This document shows, piece after piece, positions 49,127 to 58,224 of a stretch of DNA of 64,000 bases (position 1 is the first letter of the stretch; every line of letters starts with the position of its first letter). This DNA comes from Dyadobacter psychrotolerans (GTDB taxonomy: Bacteria; Bacteroidota; Bacteroidia; Cytophagales; Spirosomataceae), in NCBI RefSeq assembly GCF_004349265.1, contig NZ_SMFL01000021.1:1-64000 (forward strand). Reading direction: 5' to 3'. The position numbers and the translations under genes were made by a program. The notes beneath the pieces are model-generated. The model was not told the origin of the DNA. It did no database searches and saw only the letters and a list, made by a program, of their open reading frames with translations.

Positions 49127-49624
49127 ATGATCACGATACGACCATTAGAGCCTAAGGATTGGCCAGCTGTCCGTGAAATTTATGCCCAGGGTATTGCCAC
49201 CGGTGATGCCACCTTGGAAACAAATCCTCCTGAGTGGGAAGCCTGGGACCAGTCGCATGTTTCGGGCCTTAGATATGTAGCGATTAACGATTCGGATGAA
49301 ATTGCTGGTTGGGCTGCATTGACCCCTGTTTCAGGGCGATGCGTGTATGCGGGTGTTGCCGAAGTGAGTGTTTATATCGGTAGCAGTTTCAGGGGGCAGA
49401 AAATTGGAGACCTGCTCTTGAAGCACCTGATCGACCAAAGTGAGCAAAACGGGTATTGGACGCTACAAGCAGGTATTTTTTCGGAGAATATCGCCAGCAT
49501 GCACCTTCACGAAAAGAACGGGTTCAGATTGATCGGTTACCGTGAAAATATAGGAAAGATGAAAGGGGTATGGCGCAGTGTTAATCTTTTGGAAAGAAGA
49601 AGTAAAGTAACAGGGATCAATTAA
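49127..49624 (+). CDS. arsN: GNAT acetyltransferase, ArsN/phosphinothricin acetyltransferase type
   Basis: 165 residues from ATG 49127. Full GNAT fold: IRPLEPKDWPAVREIYAQGIATGDATLE at the start, VYIGSSFRGQKIGDLLLKHLI (acetyl-CoA pyrophosphate loop) and GIFSENIASMHLHEKNGFRLIGY. The group acetylates phosphinothricin-like amino acids; ArsN1 acetylates arsinothricin. Its ars-operon location supports the arsinothricin role. Confidence 0.85.
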   Translation: MITIRPLEPKDWPAVREIYAQGIATGDATLETNPPEWEAWDQSHVSGLRYVAINDSDEIAGWAALTPVSGRCVYAGVAEVSVYIGSSFRGQKIGDLLLKHLIDQSEQNGYWTLQAGIFSENIASMHLHEKNGFRLIGYRENIGKMKGVWRSVNLLERRSKVTGIN

Positions 49625-49632
49625 ACATTTCG

Positions 49633-50046
49633 ATGAAAAAAGTATTAGTGCTTTGCACCGGTAACAGCTGCCGGAGCCAGATAGCCGAAGGCTACCTTAG
49701 AAAATTTGCAGGTAATAAAGCCATCGTTTATAGTGCAGGGGTTGAAACCCATGGCGTCAACCCCAAAGCCATTTCCATTATGGCAGAAGATGGGATTGAT
49801 ATATCTGGCCACACATCCAACAATATTGATGAGTACACAGACATTGATTTCGATTATGTGATCACTGTATGCGACAACGCCAAAGAGCGCTGTCCTTACT
49901 TTCCGACCAATGCAAAGAAGTTCCACCAAAACTTTCCGGATCCAGGTAAAGCTACCGGCAGTGATGAGCAGGTAACTGAGCAGTTCCGTACGGTACGCGA
50001 AATGATCAAAACCTATTCAGAAAATTTTGTCAGTGAGAACCTTTAA
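49633..50046 (+). CDS. arsC: arsenate reductase, thioredoxin-linked LMW phosphatase type
   Basis: 137 residues. P-loop VLCTGNSCRSQIAEGY near the start, second Cys in YVITVCDNAKERCPYFP and FPDPGKATGSDEQ. This is the S. aureus pI258-type ArsC, which uses three Cys in a disulfide relay to reduce arsenate to arsenite. The downstream Acr3 exports the product. Confidence 0.93.
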   Translation: MKKVLVLCTGNSCRSQIAEGYLRKFAGNKAIVYSAGVETHGVNPKAISIMAEDGIDISGHTSNNIDEYTDIDFDYVITVCDNAKERCPYFPTNAKKFHQNFPDPGKATGSDEQVTEQFRTVREMIKTYSENFVSENL

Positions 50047-50054
50047 AAATAATT

Positions 50055-51134
50055 ATGTCAGCTACTAATTGTGCTCCGGCAGCCAGTCGTAAGAAACTAG
50101 GCTTTTTGGACCGTTACTTAACATTATGGATTTTTCTGGCCATGGCCATTGGCGTAGGCCTTGGTAATTTTGTTCCCTCATTGCCAGATTATATCAATAC
50201 TTTTTCAAGTGGTACAACCAATATCCCGCTTGCTATCGGCCTGATCCTGATGATGTACCCGCCACTGGCCAAGGTGAAATACAATAAAATGGGCGAAGTG
50301 TTCCGCAATACCAAAGTGATGACTGTTTCCCTGGTACTGAACTGGATCATCGGACCGGTACTTATGTTTATACTGGCCATTATCTTTCTTCCAAATCATC
50401 CGGATTATATGATCGGGTTAATTCTGATCGGTCTGGCACGGTGTATTGCCATGGTACTGGTCTGGAATGAGCTGGCAGGAGGAAGCAGGGAATACGCTGC
50501 CGGGCTGGTAGCGTTAAACAGTGTGTTTCAGGTGCTGCTTTATAGCTTTTATGCTTATTTCTTTATTACGGTTTTGCCCCCCTTGGTGGGACTAAAAGGA
50601 CTAAATGTAAATGTTACAATCACTGAAATTGCTAAAAGTGTAGGCATCTATCTGGGAATTCCTTTTGCTACCGGAATGATCAGCCGTTTTGGGCTGACTG
50701 CCCTGAAAGGAGAAGACTGGTATGAGAAAAAATTTATCCCTATGATATCACCTGTTACTTTGGTTGCGCTTTTAGCTACGATCATGCTGATGTTCAGCCT
50801 GAAAGGCGAGCTGATTGTTCAGCTTCCGGGGGATGTTCTTTTAATTGCTGTTCCACTGGTCATTTATTTTTCCATCATGTTTTTGGTCAGCTTCTTCATG
50901 GCAAAATCGCTGGGTGCTGATTACGCACAAAATGCTTCGATTGCCTTTACCGCAGCAGGTAACAATTTTGAACTTGCCATTGCAGTTGCTATCGGCGTGT
51001 TCGGGATCAACTCCGGCCAGGCATTTGTCGGTGTGATCGGTCCGCTGGTTGAAGTACCGGCATTGATTGCCCTGGTCAATGTGGCTTTTTGGCTACGTGA
51101 TAAATATTATAAAACTCAATCTTCCAATTTATGA
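50055..51134 (+). CDS. acr3: arsenite efflux permease Acr3
   Basis: 359 residues, ten transmembrane helices. LDRYLTLWIFLAMAIGVGLGNFVP at the start, the catalytic Cys block LIGLARCIAMVLVWNELAGG, and NASIAFTAAGNNFELAIAVAIGVFG with a second conserved Glu motif. Exports arsenite driven by the membrane potential or proton gradient. Stop overlaps the next gene's ATG. Confidence 0.95.
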   Translation: MSATNCAPAASRKKLGFLDRYLTLWIFLAMAIGVGLGNFVPSLPDYINTFSSGTTNIPLAIGLILMMYPPLAKVKYNKMGEVFRNTKVMTVSLVLNWIIGPVLMFILAIIFLPNHPDYMIGLILIGLARCIAMVLVWNELAGGSREYAAGLVALNSVFQVLLYSFYAYFFITVLPPLVGLKGLNVNVTITEIAKSVGIYLGIPFATGMISRFGLTALKGEDWYEKKFIPMISPVTLVALLATIMLMFSLKGELIVQLPGDVLLIAVPLVIYFSIMFLVSFFMAKSLGADYAQNASIAFTAAGNNFELAIAVAIGVFGINSGQAFVGVIGPLVEVPALIALVNVAFWLRDKYYKTQSSNL

Positions 51135-51880
51135 AGATTGCCCTTTTCTCAGACATTCATGCGAACTTGCCCGCCTTTGAAGCAGTTCTGGAAGACCTGG
51201 AGAAGCAAAAGCCCGATGCGGTATACTGTCTGGGTGATTTGATCGGGTATAACGTATGGCCAAACCAGGTAATCGAACATATCCGTAAAAGAGGGATTGC
51301 CACCATTGCGGGAAACCATGATCTGAAAGTCTCTAAAATTTTGCCATCAGCGGGTGCCTGCAGCACGGATCAAAGGAGTGATTATGCTTATAAACTGGTA
51401 GGCCAAAAGGAGCGGGATTATCTTCTGACACTTCCCAGGCACTTGAAACTCGAATTTCAGTTCGGCAAAGATCATTTAAATATGCTTTTGGTACACGGCA
51501 GTCCCCGCAGCATCAATGAATATCTTCTGGAAGAATTGCCCGAGCAATATATGCTGGATTTGGTTACAGAATTTAAGGCTGATATTCTTTGTTTTGGTCA
51601 TTCACATAAGCCTTACCACCGGATCATTAATTCTGGGAAAGACGGTGGTGACCATTATCATCACCTGATCAATACCGGCTCCGTTGGAAAACCCAAAGAT
51701 GGTGATTCAAGGGCATGTTATGTGATGCTTACTATTAACCAGTCCGCTACTACCACAAGTGCGGATGGAGTTCAGGTTGAATTCATGCGGGTGAAATATG
51801 ATATTGAAAAAGCGGCTCAGGCGATAGAGCTTAGTATGCTATCAGATGCACTGGCCGATAATCTTAGAAAAGCTTATTGA
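51131..51880 (+). CDS. calcineurin-like metallophosphoesterase of the arsenic operon
   Basis: 249 residues. Dinuclear-metal motifs in order: FSDIHANLPA, CLGDLIGYN, IAGNHDLKV, LLVHGSPRS and CFGHSHKPYH. Overlaps acr3 by 4 bp, so translationally coupled. Phosphoesterases of this type do appear in ars clusters; the substrate is unknown (an organoarsenate ester or a nucleotide are possibilities). Confidence 0.88.
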   Translation: MKIALFSDIHANLPAFEAVLEDLEKQKPDAVYCLGDLIGYNVWPNQVIEHIRKRGIATIAGNHDLKVSKILPSAGACSTDQRSDYAYKLVGQKERDYLLTLPRHLKLEFQFGKDHLNMLLVHGSPRSINEYLLEELPEQYMLDLVTEFKADILCFGHSHKPYHRIINSGKDGGDHYHHLINTGSVGKPKDGDSRACYVMLTINQSATTTSADGVQVEFMRVKYDIEKAAQAIELSMLSDALADNLRKAY

Positions 51881-51934
51881 ACCAGCAGTTCACGGATCAA
51901 AGTCGATTAATATTGCTTCATTTACGATACAAAT

Positions 51935-52519
51935 TCAGGTCTTACTATTAATTTGGACACCGCGGTGTCGTAGATACTTATAAAGTGTCATTTTCGAGAT
52001 TTCAAGATCTGCGGCAATTTCGTTCACCCCTAACTTTCTTTCGTTATATAAAGTTTGGGCAAGCATCGCTTTTTTCTCAGCTTCCTTTGAAAGGCCACGA
52101 CTACGTCCACCTTTTCGTCCACGCGCACGGGCTGCTTCCAATCCGGATTTTGTCCGCTCCCTGATCAGGTCTCTTTCAAATTCAGCCAATGAAGCAAAAA
52201 TATTAAAGATTAGCCTGCCTTGGGCAGTAGTCGTATCAATGGAATCGTTAATAGAGACCATGCCAATTCCCCGCTTTTCAAAATCGGAGGTCATTTCGAG
52301 TAGGTGTTTTAAAGAACGTCCTAACCGATCCAACTTGTAAATGTAGATAACATCCCCTTCACGAAGGATCAGTTGCATGGCGGCAAGCTGGGGCCGATCC
52401 GATTTAATTCCAGAAGCCTTTTCCTGAAATATTTTTTCACAGCCAATGTTTTGCAAGGCGTCCAGCTGCATTTCCAGATTCTGGTCCTGGGTCGATACCC
52501 GAGCATATCCTATTTTCAC
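51935..52519 (-). CDS. tnpR: Tn3-family resolvase (serine recombinase)
   Basis: 194 residues, GTG start at 52519. Catalytic Ser in GYARVSTQDQNLEMQLDAL, LDRLGRSLKHLLE and GRLIFNIFASLAEFERDLIRERT (E-helix), then a C-terminal Hin-type helix-turn-helix (LGVNEIAADLEISKMTLYKYLR). Divergent from tnpA with a 175-bp spacer holding the putative res. Resolves cointegrates. Confidence 0.95.
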   Translation of the reverse strand: MKIGYARVSTQDQNLEMQLDALQNIGCEKIFQEKASGIKSDRPQLAAMQLILREGDVIYIYKLDRLGRSLKHLLEMTSDFEKRGIGMVSINDSIDTTTAQGRLIFNIFASLAEFERDLIRERTKSGLEAARARGRKGGRSRGLSKEAEKKAMLAQTLYNERKLGVNEIAADLEISKMTLYKYLRHRGVQINSKT

Positions 52520-52523
52520 TTTT

Positions 52524-52683
52524 TGTCTACTTTAAAGCATCTGTGACACCAAATTTAATGTACTTAGATTGCTATACAAGTTTATTTTACTAATTTGATA
52601 GGATATGCCTGGTTTTGGTCCGTCTTTTGGACTCATGGAGCTTGGCAGGTTTGTACATTCTGAGTAACGTTTTTTTATACACA
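52524..52683. promoter_or_regulatory. putative res site between tnpR and tnpA
   Basis: Three TGT...ACA type subsites: TGTC...GACA at 52524-52548 (25 bp), TGTAC...ATACA at 52559-52578 (20 bp) and TGTAC...TACACA at 52652-52683 (32 bp). Position and three-subsite layout fit Tn3 res regions. Exact borders are uncertain. Confidence 0.55.
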
Positions 52684-52694
52684 CAAATCGTCTT

Positions 52695-55600
52695 ATGCCA
52701 AGAAAAGAATACCTGACTTCCGAAGCCCGGCAACGATTTGACAATCCACCTGTTTTGAGCGTCGACCAGAAAATGATTTTCTTAGAGGCTCCTGAATGGG
52801 CAGAAGAATATGTCAAGACTTTGCAGACACCATCCAATAAAGTTGGCTTTCTTTTGCAGGTTGGATACTTCCGGGTGGTCAGCAGGTTTTTTGGATCGAA
52901 CCGTTTTCAGCAAAGTGATGTGGACTTTGTAGCGGCAAGAATTTCTGTTGATGTCAATGCTGTACAAATGACCGACTACGAGGGACGGACTTCACTTAGG
53001 CACCGGGAGGACATTCTTGGATATTTTGGCTTCGCAGCTTTTGAAAAATCTTCGGTTGAAGCGTTGGCCGAAGAAACACACAGACTGGCACATGTACAGA
53101 CCAGGCCATACCTGATTTTCGAAGGGATGGTAGACTTTCTCCAATCACATCATATAGAAATTCCAACATACCAAAGCCTGAAAACGATTTTGGACAAATC
53201 TCTTGCTCGTTTCGAGCAAAATTTAGAGTCTATTTTAAATAAGTACCTGACTTCCGCCGATATTTTGCTTTTAGAGCAGCTTCTTGTTGAACACACTTCT
53301 TATCAACTGGATAGCAGGAAGCATTTGAAAGTAAAACGCTATGAGATTACATTCTTTAAACGGATTTCTCAATCCATGGAAACAAAGCAGATCCGTGAGC
53401 GAGTAACCAACTTTGAAAGCTTAAAGAATATGTATTTGCAGTTATTACCGATTGTCAAGCGCTTGAAATTATCTGATACCACTGTTCAATTTTATGCGGA
53501 ATACGTTATCAATAACCAGGTAACGCAAATAGCAACACGTAGCACAAATCGTTATCTTCTTCTGATTTCCTTCATTATCCATCAATACTATATGTTAGGA
53601 GATGCACTTATCCTGACTTTGAATAGTGCGGTCACCAATTATGTCAATGGGTGTGAGAACCTGGTAAAGCAGCAGCTTTATGAAAACAGGATGCAGACCG
53701 CGCAACTGGTTAGCAGTGTTGCCCACCGGAGCAGTACCCATATTGATGTTTTGGGTGCCATTGAACAAATTATTGCTGACACTACCATAGAACCGTTGGC
53801 CAAGGTAACATTGATCGAGCAGCTTTTTAAAAACAAACGGTTATCTCAAAAATTGTTACAGGAAGACCAGCAGCGCCTTAAAGCATTAAAAGAAGCCAAC
53901 CAAAAAATAAATGACCGGGAAGATTTCTATCAGATGCTTGAAAAAAATGCATCGAAATTAAATGGTAAAGTCAGTGATATCGTAAAAGCATTGATCCCTA
54001 GTTCGACTTCATCAGGAAAAGATATCCTTGAAGCGGTCCGGTACTACCAGGAAAAGAATGGTTCTATTATTTCGCGCGCAGCTGTACCAACTGATTTTTT
54101 AGGGATGGAAGAGCAGCAGCGGGTATTAACTACGGAAGGGAAACTACGTACAGGTTTATATAAAGTATTCCTGTTTCAGGAAATCAGGGATAGTATCAAA
54201 TCCGGAGTACTTCCAATCGATTCATCTTATGATTACCGAAGTTTTGATGAGTATCAAATACCGGCTTCGGTTTGGAACAAAGAGAAGGAAAAGCTCATAG
54301 AACAAGCTGGCTTAACACCTTTTGCAGATTCCCGAAAAACCCTTCTCAAATTAAACGAAAAGTTGAATGCCCAGATAAAATTAACAAATGAGCGTATAGA
54401 AAAAGGAAATAACAAACAGGTATACTTTGATCCTACCGGTGACTGGCACCTGATGAAAGATAAACGTTTGGAAGAAGTAACGGATCTGGAATCGCTTTAT
54501 CCCAACGAATATGTTATTCCGTTAGCGGAAGTTCTTTCTACTGTACAAAATACAAGCGACTTTATTTCCTCGTTTACCCATAGCGGTATTGACCACATTC
54601 CTAAACGTCCGGAAGAGAAGTTATTTTTTGCAGCAATTCTTGGGTTTGGGTGCAATATCGGAATCCGCAAATTCTCTTTCATGTCTAAGGGTATCAGGAC
54701 CACTTCATTAGAAACAACGGCACTCCAATATTTTTCGCCAGAGACTGTAATACAGGCAAATGACAAAGTACTTGCATTTAGCAACTCTTTACCTCTTACC
54801 GAACATTTTAGAAAGGATGCAGACTTTGTTCATACTTCCAGCGACGGTCAAAAGTTCGATGTATCCGTTGCTTCGCTAGTGGCTTCTCCTTCTTTTAAGT
54901 ACTTTGGAAATGGCAGGGGTGTTACCATGTATTCCTTTCTGGACGAAGCCGGGCAGTTATTTTATTCCACCGTATTCAGTGCAGCTGAACCTGAATCGCA
55001 TTATGTCCTGGATGGTTTGACCCACAATGAAGTGATCATTCCCAATGCGCATTCAACAGATACCCACGGTTTTAGTGAACCGGTATTTGCCGTAACTGGC
55101 CTGCTTGGTATTGAATTCCGTCCCAGGTTTGCAAGATTTCACCATCAGCAGCTTTATTCAATTGATGAAGCGCGGACGTATCGTGAGCTGAATTATAAGA
55201 TTGTTCCAAGTCTTAAAATCAATTTGGCCCACCTGGAAAATCATTGGGATGAAATTTTAAGACTTGTCTGTACGATCAAACTGGGTTACGCAAAGGCGTC
55301 CACATTGTTCAGACGTCTTAATTCATATTCGAAGCAACACCCACTTTATAAAGCCCTCAAAGATTTGGGAAGGCTCTACAAAACAGCATACATTTATCAA
55401 TATATAGATGATGAGTTAATCCGGAAATCGGTGTCTGGATCGCTTTCTAAAATCGAAAGCAGCAATAACTTTTCCAAGGCCATCACCGTAGGCAATAACC
55501 AGGAATTGATCTGGGGCACCCGTAAAGAGCAATTGACGGCAGAAGGTTGTAAAAGGCTGATAGCAAATGCGGTGAACACTTATAATCTGTTGTTGTTATC

Positions 55601-55781
55601 TGAAAAACTGGTAGCAGCTAGGGCCGAACATGACAGGCAGATCCTGTTGAAAAAAATTCTTGCAACTTCTACCCACAGCTGGGCACATATTAACCTGGTG
55701 GGAGAATATGACTTTTCTGATGGTAAAGATTATAAAATGTTTGATTTGGGCTCGATTATGGATCTGAACCTAGCGCCTTAG
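52695..55781 (+). CDS. tnpA: Tn3-family transposase
   Basis: 1028 residues, full family length. N-terminal DNA-binding part (YLTSEARQRFDNPP ... ILGYFGF), long helical middle, then the DDE region with FGCNIGIRKFSFMSKG, DGQKFDVSVASLV, VLDGLTHNE, DTHGFSEPVFAVTGLLGIEFRPRF and the C-terminal block GRLYKTAYIYQYI ... LIWGTRKEQLTAEG. Ends 36 bp before the right terminal repeat. No frameshift seen, so it is probably active. Confidence 0.96.
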   Translation: MPRKEYLTSEARQRFDNPPVLSVDQKMIFLEAPEWAEEYVKTLQTPSNKVGFLLQVGYFRVVSRFFGSNRFQQSDVDFVAARISVDVNAVQMTDYEGRTSLRHREDILGYFGFAAFEKSSVEALAEETHRLAHVQTRPYLIFEGMVDFLQSHHIEIPTYQSLKTILDKSLARFEQNLESILNKYLTSADILLLEQLLVEHTSYQLDSRKHLKVKRYEITFFKRISQSMETKQIRERVTNFESLKNMYLQLLPIVKRLKLSDTTVQFYAEYVINNQVTQIATRSTNRYLLLISFIIHQYYMLGDALILTLNSAVTNYVNGCENLVKQQLYENRMQTAQLVSSVAHRSSTHIDVLGAIEQIIADTTIEPLAKVTLIEQLFKNKRLSQKLLQEDQQRLKALKEANQKINDREDFYQMLEKNASKLNGKVSDIVKALIPSSTSSGKDILEAVRYYQEKNGSIISRAAVPTDFLGMEEQQRVLTTEGKLRTGLYKVFLFQEIRDSIKSGVLPIDSSYDYRSFDEYQIPASVWNKEKEKLIEQAGLTPFADSRKTLLKLNEKLNAQIKLTNERIEKGNNKQVYFDPTGDWHLMKDKRLEEVTDLESLYPNEYVIPLAEVLSTVQNTSDFISSFTHSGIDHIPKRPEEKLFFAAILGFGCNIGIRKFSFMSKGIRTTSLETTALQYFSPETVIQANDKVLAFSNSLPLTEHFRKDADFVHTSSDGQKFDVSVASLVASPSFKYFGNGRGVTMYSFLDEAGQLFYSTVFSAAEPESHYVLDGLTHNEVIIPNAHSTDTHGFSEPVFAVTGLLGIEFRPRFARFHHQQLYSIDEARTYRELNYKIVPSLKINLAHLENHWDEILRLVCTIKLGYAKASTLFRRLNSYSKQHPLYKALKDLGRLYKTAYIYQYIDDELIRKSVSGSLSKIESSNNFSKAITVGNNQELIWGTRKEQLTAEGCKRLIANAVNTYNLLLLSEKLVAARAEHDRQILLKKILATSTHSWAHINLVGEYDFSDGKDYKMFDLGSIMDLNLAP

Positions 55782-55816
55782 AATTCAATATTCCGGACTT
55801 ATGGCAAGTTAAAATG

Positions 55817-55863
55817 CTACACGAAAGTCGTGACGGTTTTTCTCCCTTTCTTTAGTTTACCCC
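55817..55863 (-). repeat. Tn3 right terminal inverted repeat
   Basis: Reverse complement starts GGGGTAAACTAAAGAAAGGG and matches the left repeat over 47 bases with one mismatch (42 exact from the tip). Confidence 0.95.
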
Positions 55864-55869
55864 TTAATT
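55864..55869 (+). repeat. target-site duplication, right (TTAATT)
   Basis: Direct copy of 37158-37163. The following 174 bp up to ccoN are AT-rich host intergenic DNA that must contain the ccoN promoter. No copy of the Crp-like box was found there. Confidence 0.85.
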
Positions 55870-56043
55870 AGTAAATGGATACACTGATTTTTACATAATT
55901 GTATCGTAATCCAGAGGATATTTTTATTACTAATTTCAAATTAAAATGATGTCAAATCTACATTACAATTTCTTAATACGTTGCCGTGACGTAAAGCTGA
56001 CATAATGTATTTCTGTTATCGGAATACAGCACAATTTAACTAA

Positions 56044-58224
56044 ATGAAGCTATGTATGTGGTTCTTTCGTAAAAATAGGTGGCAGTTGGTCACTTTATTA
56101 TCTTTTTTATCTTGGCAAGCCGTTGCTCAAGCTCCGGAAAATTCTGTCTTGTATAAAGGAACTGATATAGGAGTGAAATTACTGGTATTTGTATTGCTGG
56201 GATTATTTTTGGCATATATCATAAAAATAATCATTTCGCTAAGCCAGGTAGGCGGTACCCTGTTAAAAAAAATATCGTTTAAGGTGGATAAAAATCAGAT
56301 TAGTGGATTGACAGCTGATCAAATTGATATCATGTTAAAAATCGTTACCAAAACGCCTGGTCCAGCCCCGGCTGTAAAAATCATTTTGCCAGCCCTGATT
56401 ATATGGTTATGGCCCCATTTTTCAAATGCACAAACAACGGTACAAGCCGCAACGCGTGAAAATATTCTGACACAGCCAGGTGTACTGATTACCTTCGTTT
56501 TACTCTTTATTCCCCTTTTAGCAGGGTTTTTGCTTTTAATCAGCAAAATTAGTACACTGCTTAAAAAATACCAGCGTTCTAAAATCCAGGTTGAGCTGCA
56601 ATCCATCGCCGATAACCTGGGTAATGAAATGTTCTATGAGGAAGTATCGGTGCTCAGTGATCGGAAAAAAGCCTTGCTTTTTCAATTATCACAGAATGAA
56701 CTGGCCGGGGAAAATATTGCATCAGATGAAAAGGGCCTGTTAAATAACATAAAAATACAGCATGGAACAGATATATTTCCAGTTAAGAAGAAACCAATTC
56801 CACGTCCTAAAATTGATCCGAAACTTACACAGCTGATTTTAGCTTTTATCGCATCGGCTGTGCTCTGGCTGGTTATCGGAACAACAATTGGTGAGTACGT
56901 AGGGATTAAATTCGTTGCGCCTGATGCCGATGCGATCAGCTGGCTGAGTTTTGGAAGGCTCAGGCCCGTACACACCAATCTGGTTTTCTGGGGTTGGGCT
57001 ACTTTGGGCATGCTGGGACTGGGTTATTATGTTGTCCCGATGGTTGGGAATGGCAAGCTGTACAACATTAAAATGGGCTGGGCGTCGTTGCATTTGATCA
57101 ACTTATCCCATGTCTTGGGAACGGTCTCACTGATGGCCGGCATTAATAACGGTGGCGGAGAATACCGGGAATATATCTGGCCAATCATGCTTTTGTTCGC
57201 CATCGGACTTGGGCTTAGTACTACTAATTACCTGAAAACGATTGCACAGCGTAAGACGAAAGAGATTTACATTTCTAACTGGTATATCAGTGCAGCTGTC
57301 ATTTTCCTTCCGATTATTGCCTTGGTATCCTATCTGCCTTTCTGGCAAAATGGTATTGGGGAAGTCATATTGCAGGGTTTTTACATGCATCAGGCAGTGG
57401 GGTTATGGTTTATGATGTTTTGCCTGGGGCTGCTGTATTATTTTTTACCGCAGCAGTTTAATAAGCCGATTTACTCTTATAGTCTGGGAGTACTGGCTTT
57501 TTGGACGCAGATACTTTTTTACACCCTGATCGGTACCCACCATTTCGTTTTCAGTGCCTTGCCATGGTGGCTTCAGACTACCGCCATTGTCGGTAGTGTT
57601 GGTATGCTGATCCCGGTAACATCGGGGACTATTAATTTTCTGATGACCTTTAAAGGGGGATGGGATAAAGTAACCAACAGTTATTCCTTGCCTTTCTTTT
57701 TGGTAGGGGTCATCTACTATTTTACAGGATCCTATCAGGGAACAGCGGAAGCGTTTCGTTCGACGAACCTAATCTGGCATTTTACGGATTTCACCATTGC
57801 CCACTCCCATATTACCATGTATGGCATCATAAGCTTTATCATTTTTGCTGGGATATATGCCATTGTTCCCCGTCTTACAGGAAAGGAGCCACCACAGATT
57901 ATGGTAGGGGCTCATTTTTGGCTGGCATTGATTGGGTTACAGTTTTATACCATTCCTTTGATGATCGGCGGTACGCTTAAAGGGCTTTCCTGGGGAGATG
58001 CCAGACCTTTTATTGAAAGCGTGGTTCTGATGGGCCCTTACTGGCTGTGGCGCGCAATTGGCGGTTCGATGATGTGGCTGTCACATTTGGTGTTAGCTTA
58101 CAATCTTTACAAGATGGTATATCCTTCTGAAGAGTTCACTGTGAAAGAGGAAGTATTTAAGATTCTTAAACAGAAGGCTGATTTAAATACCCCATTAATT
58201 AAAACGGATCATGAACCTATTTAA
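56044..58224 (+). CDS. ccoN: cbb3-type cytochrome c oxidase subunit I (CcoN) with ~255-residue N-terminal extension
   Basis: 726 residues. Core from ~260: heme b ligand in RPVHTNLVFWGW (H310), CuB ligands H449 (GFYMHQAVGL) and H499/H500 (IGTHHFVFSALPWW), cross-linked Tyr Y493, heme ligands H587/H589 (TIAHSHITMYG). All catalytic residues fit the C-type (cbb3) family. The extension has a signal-like helix ending AQ (~30), TM helices at ~43-65, 110-128 and 147-167, and a soluble coil at 175-245. Its two halves look alike (hydrophobic segment-AQ-TM), hinting at duplication. Overlaps ccoO by 14 bp. Confidence 0.93.
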   Translation: MKLCMWFFRKNRWQLVTLLSFLSWQAVAQAPENSVLYKGTDIGVKLLVFVLLGLFLAYIIKIIISLSQVGGTLLKKISFKVDKNQISGLTADQIDIMLKIVTKTPGPAPAVKIILPALIIWLWPHFSNAQTTVQAATRENILTQPGVLITFVLLFIPLLAGFLLLISKISTLLKKYQRSKIQVELQSIADNLGNEMFYEEVSVLSDRKKALLFQLSQNELAGENIASDEKGLLNNIKIQHGTDIFPVKKKPIPRPKIDPKLTQLILAFIASAVLWLVIGTTIGEYVGIKFVAPDADAISWLSFGRLRPVHTNLVFWGWATLGMLGLGYYVVPMVGNGKLYNIKMGWASLHLINLSHVLGTVSLMAGINNGGGEYREYIWPIMLLFAIGLGLSTTNYLKTIAQRKTKEIYISNWYISAAVIFLPIIALVSYLPFWQNGIGEVILQGFYMHQAVGLWFMMFCLGLLYYFLPQQFNKPIYSYSLGVLAFWTQILFYTLIGTHHFVFSALPWWLQTTAIVGSVGMLIPVTSGTINFLMTFKGGWDKVTNSYSLPFFLVGVIYYFTGSYQGTAEAFRSTNLIWHFTDFTIAHSHITMYGIISFIIFAGIYAIVPRLTGKEPPQIMVGAHFWLALIGLQFYTIPLMIGGTLKGLSWGDARPFIESVVLMGPYWLWRAIGGSMMWLSHLVLAYNLYKMVYPSEEFTVKEEVFKILKQKADLNTPLIKTDHEPI

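Larger units (their letters stand above)
37164..55863 (+). mobile_element. complete 18.7-kb Tn3-family transposon carrying copper, mercury-type and arsenic genes
   Basis: Bounded by terminal inverted repeats at 37164-37210 and 55817-55863 and flanked by TTAATT duplications. Core module at the right end: resolvase (51,935, minus), putative res (52,524-52,683) and transposase (52,695, plus), reading toward the right repeat. Cargo: copper storage/oxidation/export (37.3-46.1 kb), ArsR-MerTP module (46.4-48.0 kb), arsenic operon (48.1-51.9 kb). It splits the host sulfur/oxidase island between a peroxiredoxin gene and ccoN. All parts needed for movement appear intact. Confidence 0.93.

Noticed and set aside
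55987..56005. Possible Crp-like box upstream of ccoN (GTGAC...TGAC)
   Set aside because: The second arm is not TCAC, and no -7 element lies at the 29.5-bp spacing seen at the other sites.
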